A stretch of 62,603 bases of DNA. It comes from Bacillota bacterium. GTDB taxonomy: Bacteria; Bacillota; Clostridia; Christensenellales; Aristaeellaceae. The position numbers and the translations under genes were made by a program. Within the stretch, counting starts at the first letter, position 1, and each line of letters begins with the position of its first letter. The stretch spans positions 1-62,603 of the forward strand of contig JAEZHM010000053.1 of assembly GCA_023416585.1 (NCBI GenBank), given 5' to 3'. The notes under the pieces are model-generated. The model made no database searches. It had not been told where the DNA came from and was given only the letters and a program-made list of their open reading frames with translations. Positions 26,786 to 33,543 of the stretch are shown here, in pieces.

Positions 26786-27663
26786 AAGCGCTGGAAGTCA
26801 ACCATACGCGTATCAGGGTCCATCCGCTGGCCCTCATTAGCGCCATTGTACTAATTGGCGTAGGGCAGGGCGGCGCGTTGTTGTCTGCGCTGCTGGCGCT
26901 GATCATTCACGAGCTGTCGCATGTATTTGCTGCCAAGGCGTTTCATTTGCCGGTGCCAGAGATTGAATTTACGCCATTTGGCGGCGTAGCCCACATGGAG
27001 GACATTTCCGAGGCCACACCGGTCCAACAGTTTGTGGTAGCGGCTGCGGGTCCCCTTATGAGCTGGATTGGCTGTCTTGTCTGCGCAGGACTTTTGCAGC
27101 TTAACTGGGTAAGCCTTGCGCAGATAGAAGGTTTCCTTCGCTGGAATTTGCTGCTCCTTTGTTTCAACCTCCTACCCGTGTTGCCGCTGGACGGCGGACG
27201 CATGCTGCAGGCACTGTTGACGCCTTTTATCGGCTGGCAAAAGGCCATGCGTATACTGTCCACTGCGGGAATCTGCGCTGGGCTTTTGATGAACGGCCTG
27301 GCCATATGGGGCGCCATTCACGGCGTTGCAAACCTGTCGCTTGTGATCGTAGGCTGCTATCTGATGTATGCCGCGCATTTGAGCAGAACCATGGCTGCTA
27401 TACAGTGCATCCATGGCGTTATTTCCAAAAAGATGAAGCTGGAGCGTGAAAAAACACTGCAGGTGGAATGGCTGGGATCATCTGGCGCTACCAGTATAAG
27501 GGAATTGTTTCGCAGAATGTCGCCCGGAAAATATCACCGTGTGATCGTCTTGGATGAGGATGGGCTCAAAAGCATGGGGGAATTGGATGACAGTGTACTG
27601 GTCAATGCCCTTTTGGATACGCCGAATGAAACGCTATCAAACATTATCAAAACACACAAATAA
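26782..27663 (+). CDS. spoIVFB: SpoIVFB-type intramembrane metalloprotease
   Basis: Site-2-type M50 protease that releases active sigma-K during sporulation in relatives. 293 aa with several membrane helices. The zinc motif is His43-Glu44-x-x-His47 (HELSH) and the third ligand Asp137 in NLLPVLPLDGG, the same residue numbers as B. subtilis SpoIVFB. A soluble CBS-like C-terminus follows from about residue 215 (SIRELFRRMSPGKYHRVIVLDEDG). The GTG start overlaps spoIVFA. A two-way terminator follows. Confidence 0.93.
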   Translation: MKALEVNHTRIRVHPLALISAIVLIGVGQGGALLSALLALIIHELSHVFAAKAFHLPVPEIEFTPFGGVAHMEDISEATPVQQFVVAAAGPLMSWIGCLVCAGLLQLNWVSLAQIEGFLRWNLLLLCFNLLPVLPLDGGRMLQALLTPFIGWQKAMRILSTAGICAGLLMNGLAIWGAIHGVANLSLVIVGCYLMYAAHLSRTMAAIQCIHGVISKKMKLEREKTLQVEWLGSSGATSIRELFRRMSPGKYHRVIVLDEDGLKSMGELDDSVLVNALLDTPNETLSNIIKTHK

Positions 27664-27688
27664 AAAAGACGCAAGCTATGCGTCTTTT
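27662..27688. terminator. Bidirectional terminator between spoIVFB and tRNA-Trp
   Basis: AAAAGACGCA and TGCGTCTTTT form a 10-bp inverted repeat around AGCTA. It ends with T on both strands, so it can stop spoIVFB on plus and the tRNA on minus. Confidence 0.88.
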
Positions 27689-27761
27689 GGCAGGGGCAGA
27701 AGGACTCGAACCCTCAACAAAGGTTTTGGAGACCCACGTGTTACCATTACACCATGCCCCT
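27688..27761 (-). tRNA. tRNA-Trp (anticodon CCA)
   Basis: 74 bases on the minus strand including an encoded 3' CCA. Acceptor AGGGGCA pairs with TGCCCCT; D stem GTGT/ACAC with loop AATGGTA; anticodon loop CTCCAAA gives CCA; T arm GAGGG-TTCGAGT-CCTTC; discriminator G. The anticodon stem has a T-T mismatch at its outermost pair (27-43) and a G-T next to it. It is the only minus-strand gene in the first 31 kb, with a consensus promoter and a terminator of its own. Confidence 0.96.
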
Positions 27762-27779
27762 AAGTGCCGAACGAACTTT

Positions 27780-27808
27780 ATTATACCTTGTATATGACAT
27801 GCTGTCAA
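27780..27808 (-). promoter_or_regulatory. Consensus promoter of tRNA-Trp
   Basis: Read on the minus strand, TTGACA (27803-27808) and TATAAT (27780-27785) are exactly 17 bases apart, a perfect sigma-A promoter about 19 bases before the mature tRNA 5' end. Confidence 0.95.
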
Positions 27809-27841
27809 TATCGAATTTAGACTTCCTATGGGAAAAAAGGG

Positions 27842-27871
27842 TTGGATATTGTCATTGCGCTATGGTATAAT
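27842..27871 (+). promoter_or_regulatory. Promoter of proC
   Basis: TTGGAT (27842-27847), 18 bases, then TATAAT (27866-27871) preceded by TGG, an extended -10. It diverges from the tRNA-Trp promoter. Confidence 0.75.
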
Positions 27872-27897
27872 CAGGATCGAAAAAAGGGGGAAGGCTG

Positions 27898-28701
27898 ATG
27901 AAGATTGGATTCATTGGCGCCGGAAATATGGCTGGCGCAATCCTGAAAGGCCTTTTGCAAAAAGGATGTATCAAGGGCCAGGATGTAATGATCTCAAGGC
28001 GCGACCCCATAGCCCTGGCAAAGCTGGCGGAAGCCTTGGACGTTCGTGCGGCAGAAAGCAATATCGACCTTGTGAAATGCTGCGATGTGGTTGTTCTGGC
28101 CGTAAAGCCTTACTTTTTGCTTAAGGTCATCGATGAAATCAAGCCACATATTGGGGACAAGCAGGTGATTTCCATTGCGGCCGGTTGGTCCGTAGCATCG
28201 CTTACGGATGCATTTGCACCTGAAACGCCGCACATACTTCGTGTATCGGTCAACACACCTGTATTGGTAGGGGAAGGCGCCACCGTATTTTGCGAGGAAA
28301 CCACTTTTACTTTTGAAATGCTCGCTTGGGCAAGGGAATTGTTCAGCGCCCTTGGAACCGTGCGCACGCTGCCGGAAAGACTGCTTAACGCCGTGGTGGC
28401 GGTCAGCGGAAGTGGCGTGGCCTATGTGTATACATTTATCGAAGCGCTTGCAGACGGGGCCGTACGCCTGGGGCTTCCCAGGGATGTGGCATATGAAATG
28501 GCAGCCCAGACCATGATCGGGGCCGGCAAAATGGTGCTTGAAACAGGCACCCATCCCGGTGCTTTGAAGGACGCGGTATGCTCGCCGGCAGGCAGCACAA
28601 TCGAAGCCATTTATGAGTTGGAGAAGAACGGATTCCGTGGCATTGTAATATCCGCCATGGACGCCTGCGCCGAAAAGCTGAAAAAGATGGCTTCCAAATG
28701 A
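27898..28701 (+). CDS. proC: Pyrroline-5-carboxylate reductase
   Basis: Last step of proline synthesis, reducing pyrroline-5-carboxylate with NAD(P)H. 267 aa. The N-terminal Rossmann motif IGFIGAGNMAGAILKG is at residues 3-18, VVLAVKPYF marks the next strand, and the C-terminal signature region LEKNGFRG and DAVCSPAGSTIEAI is intact. proA and proB are not in the window, so proline synthesis is not clustered. rnhA follows after 21 bases, probably co-transcribed. Confidence 0.97.
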   Translation: MKIGFIGAGNMAGAILKGLLQKGCIKGQDVMISRRDPIALAKLAEALDVRAAESNIDLVKCCDVVVLAVKPYFLLKVIDEIKPHIGDKQVISIAAGWSVASLTDAFAPETPHILRVSVNTPVLVGEGATVFCEETTFTFEMLAWARELFSALGTVRTLPERLLNAVVAVSGSGVAYVYTFIEALADGAVRLGLPRDVAYEMAAQTMIGAGKMVLETGTHPGALKDAVCSPAGSTIEAIYELEKNGFRGIVISAMDACAEKLKKMASK

Positions 28702-28722
28702 TATAAGAGGAGTTATTTACGC

Positions 28723-29247
28723 ATGCAAAACACAGTAGCGCCGCAGAGGCTGGTTCAGATCTATACGGACGGCGCCTGTTCAGGAAATCCCGGGCCCGGA
28801 GGTTGGGCCGCTATCCTTTGCTTTGGGGAGCACCGTAAGGAAGTTTCCGGCTTTATGCCCGGAACCACCAACAACCGCATGGAACTGTTTGCGGCAATCA
28901 GCGGCATGGGTGAATTGAAGATGTCATGCCGCGTGCAGTTATATTCAGACTCAGCGTATCTTGTCAACGCGTTTGAGGAAAAGTGGATCGACCGCTGGCA
29001 GGCTAACGGCTGGAAGACAGCCGGCGGACAGCCGGTGGAAAACCAGGACCTTTGGCGGCTTTTGCTGCATCAGCTGAAAAAGCATCAGGTGACTTTTCAT
29101 AAGGTCAAGGGCCATTCCGACCATCCGGAGAACAACCGCTGCGATGAACTGGCCCGGGGTCAGATCCAGGAATACATGCGCATCAATGGAAAGCAGGAGG
29201 AAGCGCCTGCACCTGCTGTTGCCGAGCAGAAGAAAGAAACAAAATAG
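28723..29247 (+). CDS. rnhA: Ribonuclease HI
   Basis: Cleaves RNA in RNA-DNA hybrids. 174 aa, with the catalytic carboxylates Asp16 (IYTDGACSGNPGPGG), Glu54 (NNRMEL), Asp76 (YSDSAYL) and Asp141 (NRCDELA), and the active-site His131. A 25-residue low-complexity tail (GKQEEAPAPAVAEQKKETK) extends past the usual end. The ATG is 10 bases after AAGAGGAG. A GC hairpin at 29256-29279 without a T-tract follows. Confidence 0.97.
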   Translation: MQNTVAPQRLVQIYTDGACSGNPGPGGWAAILCFGEHRKEVSGFMPGTTNNRMELFAAISGMGELKMSCRVQLYSDSAYLVNAFEEKWIDRWQANGWKTAGGQPVENQDLWRLLLHQLKKHQVTFHKVKGHSDHPENNRCDELARGQIQEYMRINGKQEEAPAPAVAEQKKETK

Positions 29248-29289
29248 CACCATAGGGGAAGGGTTTTCAACCCATCCCAGTATAAAGAA

Positions 29290-29321
29290 ACTATTCGCGA
29301 AAGGATACTTTTACGAATAGT
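29290..29321 (+). promoter_or_regulatory. 32-bp palindrome next to a promoter
   Basis: Arms ACTATTCG (29290-29297) and CGAATAGT (29314-29321) pair perfectly, and 13 of 16 positions pair over the full 32 bp. It ends one base before the TTGACA box. It may be an operator or a binding site of the recombinase encoded downstream. Confidence 0.7.
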
Positions 29322-29322
29322 A

Positions 29323-29351
29323 TTGACAATAATAGCAGGGTTTGGTATATT
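29323..29351 (+). promoter_or_regulatory. Consensus promoter upstream of the recombinase gene
   Basis: TTGACA (29323-29328), 17 bases, TATATT (29346-29351). It would give a leader of about 225 bases before the ATG at 29584. Confidence 0.88.
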
Positions 29352-29583
29352 GTAACCTGAGGATGGCGCATGTGCAAAAGGCGCTGTACCGAGGGCTTTT
29401 CTCAATTTCCCGATTGAACTTTATTTGCTATAACAGATAAAATTTTTGATAACAAGATTCATCTGCTAAATTCAATAATACTGTAGTATACGCGATCGCC
29501 ATTGTGAGCGATTTTCAGGTTTTCATTCAAGGATTACCCCTTCCATACAAGAGAAAACGTGCCTAATGATAAGGAGTTTCACC

Positions 29584-30699
29584 ATGCAATCGGAATATCA
29601 AAAGCATACCAACGAAAAACGGATGGAATTGATACGGCAGGTCACAAAAGAATTGCCCAAAGCTTGCGGCGATTTCTTACGAGCCATCAGCACTACCACA
29701 AGTACCTTGACCAGACTGGCGTACGCATATGATCTGCGGATTTTCTTTACTTTTCTAACATCGGAATTGCCTGAGTTCAGCCATACAGATCTGCGGAACT
29801 TCTCCGACAAGGATGTTGATATCATCACACGGCGTGACCTGGAACAATTTGTAGAATATTTAACAATGTATTATAGGAATATGGAAGATGAAAATGATGA
29901 AAATCTCATATCAAAGCCGATTTACAATCATGAACTGGGCATTATGCGCAAGCTTTCCACACTCCGTTCCTTCTTTGAATATCTCTTTTCCGGAAGTCGA
30001 ATCTCTTCCAATGTGACAACGTTGGTTCCCCTACCCAAGCTTCACGCGAAACCAATCCTACGCCTGGAGCAAAAAGAGGTCGAGCAGATGCTATCCATCG
30101 TACAGAGCGGTGACAAGCTTTCTTCCCGCCAGCAAAAATATCAGGCGCTTACCAGGCTTCGCGATTATGCCATGCTGTGCCTGTTTCTTGGCACTGGCAT
30201 CCGCGTCAGCGAATGTGTTGGTATCAACCTGGATGATATCGACTTTTCGCAAAACGCCTTTCTGGTAACGCGCAAGGGCGGGAATCAGGTAATGCTGTAT
30301 TTCCCTCAAGAGGTGGCGGATGCACTGCTTTCTTATATAGAGGAAAGAAAACGCATCACTCCCCTTCCTAACCATGAGGAAGCGCTTTTTCTTTCGCTGC
30401 AAAAGCGACGCATCACTCAACGGGCTGTTCAGAATCTGGTCAAGAAATACGCGCTGCTGGCCGCGCCGCTAAAAAAAAGAATCAGTCCCCACAAACTGCG
30501 CAGCACATTTGGCACCAACCTATACCATGAAACAGGCGATATCTACCTGGTAGCGGATGTTCTGGGCCACGCGGATGTCAATACCACGCGTAAACACTAC
30601 GCGGCTATGACGGAGGCAAGGCGCAGGGAGGCGGCAAAATACGTGCGATTGCCTGATAAAAAGAAGGATGAAGACATGCCGGGCAAAGAGGACAATTAA
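29584..30699 (+). CDS. Tyrosine recombinase (XerC/XerD-like, long form)
   Basis: Site-specific DNA recombinase, 371 aa from the ATG at 29584 (AAGGAG 7 bases upstream; the ATG at 29566 has no site). Catalytic residues are Arg207 (GTGIRVSE), His303-x-x-Arg306 (HKLR), His329 (LGHADV) and nucleophile Tyr339 (KHYAAM). The N-terminal SAM-like core-binding domain spans about 25-150. XerC/XerD proteins are usually near 300 aa, so this one has roughly 60-70 extra residues, partly in the N-terminal domain. No phage or transposon genes surround it, which favours a housekeeping role; assignment as XerC versus XerD is open. Confidence 0.9.
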   Translation: MQSEYQKHTNEKRMELIRQVTKELPKACGDFLRAISTTTSTLTRLAYAYDLRIFFTFLTSELPEFSHTDLRNFSDKDVDIITRRDLEQFVEYLTMYYRNMEDENDENLISKPIYNHELGIMRKLSTLRSFFEYLFSGSRISSNVTTLVPLPKLHAKPILRLEQKEVEQMLSIVQSGDKLSSRQQKYQALTRLRDYAMLCLFLGTGIRVSECVGINLDDIDFSQNAFLVTRKGGNQVMLYFPQEVADALLSYIEERKRITPLPNHEEALFLSLQKRRITQRAVQNLVKKYALLAAPLKKRISPHKLRSTFGTNLYHETGDIYLVADVLGHADVNTTRKHYAAMTEARRREAAKYVRLPDKKKDEDMPGKEDN

Positions 30700-30733
30700 T
30701 CATGATCTATGCTTACATTCCTATGCAAATATA

Positions 30734-30747
30734 AGAACAAATGTTTG
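30734..30747 (+). promoter_or_regulatory. LexA (SOS) box upstream of lexA
   Basis: AGAACAAATGTTTG has the Gram-positive SOS box form GAAC-N4-GTTC with one change (GTTT). It lies 8 bases before the -35 of lexA, consistent with autorepression. Confidence 0.8.
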
Positions 30748-30754
30748 ATTATTA

Positions 30755-30783
30755 TTGCAATCGTTCATCCCCTATGCTATACT
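30755..30783 (+). promoter_or_regulatory. Promoter of lexA
   Basis: TTGCAA (30755-30760), 17 bases, TATACT (30778-30783) with TGC directly before the -10. Confidence 0.85.
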
Positions 30784-30817
30784 AAAATCAATTTAAAGCT
30801 TGTAAGGCGGTGGTGCC

Positions 30818-31420
30818 ATGAAGAAACCACGGGGCGACAACCAGCAAAAGATTCTGGAATTCATAAAAGCCGAAGTACAATTAAAAGGCTATCCCCCATC
30901 CGTCCGTGAAATCGGCGACGCGGTGGGATTGAAATCTACTTCAACCGTCCATGGTCATCTGACCAGGCTGGAGAAAAAGGGCCTATTGCACAGAGATTCC
31001 ATGAAGCCGCGAGCTATGGAAGTTCTGGGTGCTGACCTTAATCCCCGGGCTATATCCGTGCCGCTTGTGGGCCGGGTAACGGCGGGGATCCCTATCCTGG
31101 CTGAAGAGAACATTGAAGAGAACATCGCCCTGCCGGAAAGCATGGTAGGCGAAGGAAAGTTTTTCGTATTGCACGTAAAGGGCGAAAGCATGATCGACGC
31201 CGGCATTATGGATGGGGATTTCGTGGTTGTCCGTCAGCAGCCGGACGCGCATAACGGCGACATCGTAGTAGCCATGATGGAAGATGAGGCTACCGTTAAA
31301 CGGTTTTACAAGGAAAACGGAGTCTTCAGGCTTCAGCCGGAAAATCCAACCATGAAGCCCATCATTGTGCCGAATGTAACCATTTTGGGCAAGGTGGTTT
31401 CCCTGTTTCGCCGGTTGTGA
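30818..31420 (+). CDS. lexA: SOS repressor LexA
   Basis: Repressor of the DNA damage response that self-cleaves when RecA is active. 200 aa. The N-terminal winged helix (KPRGDNQQKILEFI, PSVREIG) spans about 1-70. The cleavage site is Ala89-Gly90 (VTAGIPI) and the catalytic pair is Ser124 (GESMIDAG) and Lys161 (ATVKRF). An SOS box sits in its promoter region. It is the last plus-strand gene; the next gene, rodA, converges on it. recN, a common SOS target, lies 15 kb away without a clear box. Confidence 0.98.
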   Translation: MKKPRGDNQQKILEFIKAEVQLKGYPPSVREIGDAVGLKSTSTVHGHLTRLEKKGLLHRDSMKPRAMEVLGADLNPRAISVPLVGRVTAGIPILAEENIEENIALPESMVGEGKFFVLHVKGESMIDAGIMDGDFVVVRQQPDAHNGDIVVAMMEDEATVKRFYKENGVFRLQPENPTMKPIIVPNVTILGKVVSLFRRL

Positions 31421-31444
31421 ATGGAATATGCAATCATCCAAATT

Positions 31445-31477
31445 ACCCTGCTGCCAAAATTATCTAGGCGGCAGGGT
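31445..31477. terminator. Hairpin between convergent lexA and rodA
   Basis: ACCCTGCTGCC (31445-31455) pairs with GGCGGCAGGGT (31467-31477), an 11-bp stem with one G-T pair. T-tracts are short on both sides, so termination strength is uncertain. Confidence 0.6.
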
Positions 31478-31527
31478 ATTTGCATATCCGGTTATTTTGG
31501 GTTTATAGATATTGTTCTTTAGTTATA

Positions 31528-32727
31528 TCAATGATACCTGTTTGCCCGAAGCTGCGGTGCGTTGATATACGCAGACAGGCTGCGGTTTCTGACAACGTTG
31601 AGCACAAGGCCTACTCCGCCCATGCTGGTAACCATGTTAGAACCACCGTAGCTTAAAAACGGCAAGGGTATCCCTGCGATCGGCATCAATCCAAGCGTCA
31701 TGGCTATATTTTGGAAAACATGGAAAAAGAACATGCTCATCACACCGATGATGATCAACTGCCCGAACTTATCCTGTGTAAAGCGGGCCAGGAAGAGCAT
31801 ACGCAATATGATCAGCAAGTACAAGAGCATAATGATACCGCAGCCAATAAGGCCAAATGCTTCCCCGATGGTGGAAAAAATAAAGTCCGTCCAGTCCGCA
31901 GGTACGTAGTCCAACTGGCTCATGGAACCGTTCACAAACATGCCGATGCCGGAAAGCCCGCCGGATCCAATAGCGATTTTAGATTGAGTCATTTGATAGG
32001 CTTCATTGGCGGAATACATTTCCGGATTGAAGAAAGAAAGGATGCGCTGCACCCGGTAATTGTCGCTTCCGCTGGCCATGGCAACGCCGTATATGGCAAG
32101 CACCAGCAAGACGCCCGCAGCCGCAAGCCCGAACAGAACCTTCATTTTGACGCCACCAAAGTAAAGCATGATGGCGAATATGAAAATCATCACAAACAGG
32201 GAACCCCATTCTCCCTGAAGCAGTATGAATACTGCCGGAAGACCAATGATAGACATAACGCGCAAAAAATCTTTCCAGGTAGACATGGGCGAAGCTTCTC
32301 TGGAAAGTACTCTGGCCATGATCAGAATCATGCCCAGCTTTGCAAACTCCGAAGGCTGAATCGTAAAATTCCAGATTATGTTCATCCAAGCCTTTACGCC
32401 GCTGACCTGCGAAGTTACCAGCACCAAAAACAAAAGGAACACACTGACATAATAGAGAAAACGGGCAAGCAAACGATAACTCTCATACCGGAAGGAAACG
32501 ATAACACCCAGGATGATGGGTGAAATCATCAGGAATATTGCCTGCCGTGAGCCATATGTTGAGCTTACAATATAATTGAGAAGCGTTTTTTCAGGCCCAG
32601 GATCCACCGGATATGTGGCAATTGTAACTGCCAGTACACCAAAAATGGCCAGTATATATGTAAGTATGATCAGTATGATGTCCAGATGCGCCTTGGAGCG
32701 CCTGTTTTCACTGATCATCATAGCCAT
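31528..32727 (-). CDS. rodA: Rod-shape SEDS glycosyltransferase RodA
   Basis: Membrane peptidoglycan polymerase that works with PBP2 in cell elongation. 399 aa with about 10 membrane helices. The SEDS signatures QPSEFAKLGMIL and PIAGIPLPFLSYGGSNM are present. It is the last gene of the mre block and overlaps minD by 10 bases. Its position with mreBCD and PBP2 makes RodA more likely than FtsW or SpoVE. Confidence 0.94.
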   Translation of the reverse strand: MAMMISENRRSKAHLDIILIILTYILAIFGVLAVTIATYPVDPGPEKTLLNYIVSSTYGSRQAIFLMISPIILGVIVSFRYESYRLLARFLYYVSVFLLFLVLVTSQVSGVKAWMNIIWNFTIQPSEFAKLGMILIMARVLSREASPMSTWKDFLRVMSIIGLPAVFILLQGEWGSLFVMIFIFAIMLYFGGVKMKVLFGLAAAGVLLVLAIYGVAMASGSDNYRVQRILSFFNPEMYSANEAYQMTQSKIAIGSGGLSGIGMFVNGSMSQLDYVPADWTDFIFSTIGEAFGLIGCGIIMLLYLLIILRMLFLARFTQDKFGQLIIIGVMSMFFFHVFQNIAMTLGLMPIAGIPLPFLSYGGSNMVTSMGGVGLVLNVVRNRSLSAYINAPQLRANRYH

Positions 32728-33524
32728 TCACTTCCTTTTTTCTCCCGGCGGAAGAGGCGCATAAAAGCCGTGCGGGAGTCTTTTTCGATCACAGGAATAG
32801 GAATTTGCTCGCCTATGAGCCGACGTACGATTCTGTCAAGCGCTGGCTGCACTTCCCCTTTGCCTTCGATTGCCGTCATGTGCTTAAGCAAATGACTATA
32901 AACTTGCTCTGATTTGGGCACAACGCCCAGCAGTTCAAGATCCAGCGTTTGGGCAATTGTTTGCGGAGTATACATATCGCCGGACCGGATCATATCACCG
33001 TTGGCTTGGTTGACGATCAGCATGGGCCTGGGAAGGCCATAATCCATGATCAGGCCGCATACGCGTTCCACATCACGCATGGCTACATCATCCGGCGTAG
33101 TGACCAGGATGGTATCATCCGCTGCACCAAGCACGTTTTGAAAACCTCTGCCGATCCCCGCCGGGCAATCGACCAGCACATAGGCAAAGTTCTTCTTCAG
33201 GCGAAGGATGATCCGCTGCATATCCAAATCCGTAACCTGGGTAGAATCGCACATCTGCGCAGCCGGCAGAAGCGAAAGCGTCGGATAACGCCAATGGCTG
33301 ACCAGCGCATGCTTTAGCTTGCACGCGCCATGTATTACATCCACCAGGTCATATACGATATGGCTTTCAAGCCCCAGCATCACATCCAGGCTGCGAAGAC
33401 CTATGTCCGCATCCACCACGGCCACGTGCTGCCCCCGCATGGCCAGACCAACGGCCAAGGCGGCAGCCAATGTAGACTTCCCCACTCCGCCTTTTCCGGA
33501 GGCGATCATCCATGCTTGGCTCAT
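32718..33524 (-). CDS. minD: Septum-site determining ATPase MinD
   Basis: Membrane-associated ParA-type ATPase that positions the division inhibitor. 268 aa, deviant Walker A KGGVGKST at residues 11-18, switch VVDADIGLRSLD at about 36-47, VLVDCPAGIG, and a basic amphipathic C-terminus (AFMRLFRREKKG) for membrane binding. Neither minC nor minE is next to it, although minC normally directly precedes minD in Firmicutes mre-min operons. It lies between PBP2 (19 bases upstream) and rodA. Confidence 0.95.
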   Translation of the reverse strand: MSQAWMIASGKGGVGKSTLAAALAVGLAMRGQHVAVVDADIGLRSLDVMLGLESHIVYDLVDVIHGACKLKHALVSHWRYPTLSLLPAAQMCDSTQVTDLDMQRIILRLKKNFAYVLVDCPAGIGRGFQNVLGAADDTILVTTPDDVAMRDVERVCGLIMDYGLPRPMLIVNQANGDMIRSGDMYTPQTIAQTLDLELLGVVPKSEQVYSHLLKHMTAIEGKGEVQPALDRIVRRLIGEQIPIPVIEKDSRTAFMRLFRREKKGSEWL

Positions 33525-33543
33525 CGGGTCTGTCCTTTCCAGA

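Larger units (their letters stand above)
29248..29583 (+). other. 336-bp intergenic region before the recombinase gene
   Basis: Contains, in order: a 9-bp imperfect hairpin (29256-29279) after rnhA, a 32-bp palindrome (29290-29321), a consensus promoter (29323-29351), and then about 230 bases of AT-rich leader. The leader holds a possible 15-codon ORF (29370-29417, ATG 6 bases after TGAGGA, product MCKRRCTEGFSQFPD). I recognise no known riboswitch or RNA family in it. Confidence 0.6.

Noticed and set aside
29256..29279. Intrinsic terminator after rnhA
   Set aside because: A 9-bp imperfect hairpin exists, but no T-tract follows, so I do not call it a terminator.
29352..29583. A riboswitch in the long leader of the recombinase gene
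   Set aside because: I could not match any known riboswitch core; the sequence is AT-rich with no convincing terminator or sequester hairpin.
29856..29881. A dif-like sequence inside the recombinase gene (arms TATTCCTATAA and TTGTTAAATAT on the minus strand)
   Set aside because: The centre is 4 bases instead of 6, the right arm matches poorly, and it lies in coding sequence; likely chance.
31711..32523. A 270-codon plus-strand open frame opposite rodA
   Set aside because: Rich in His, Gln and Lys as the mirror of membrane-helix codons; no ribosome binding site.
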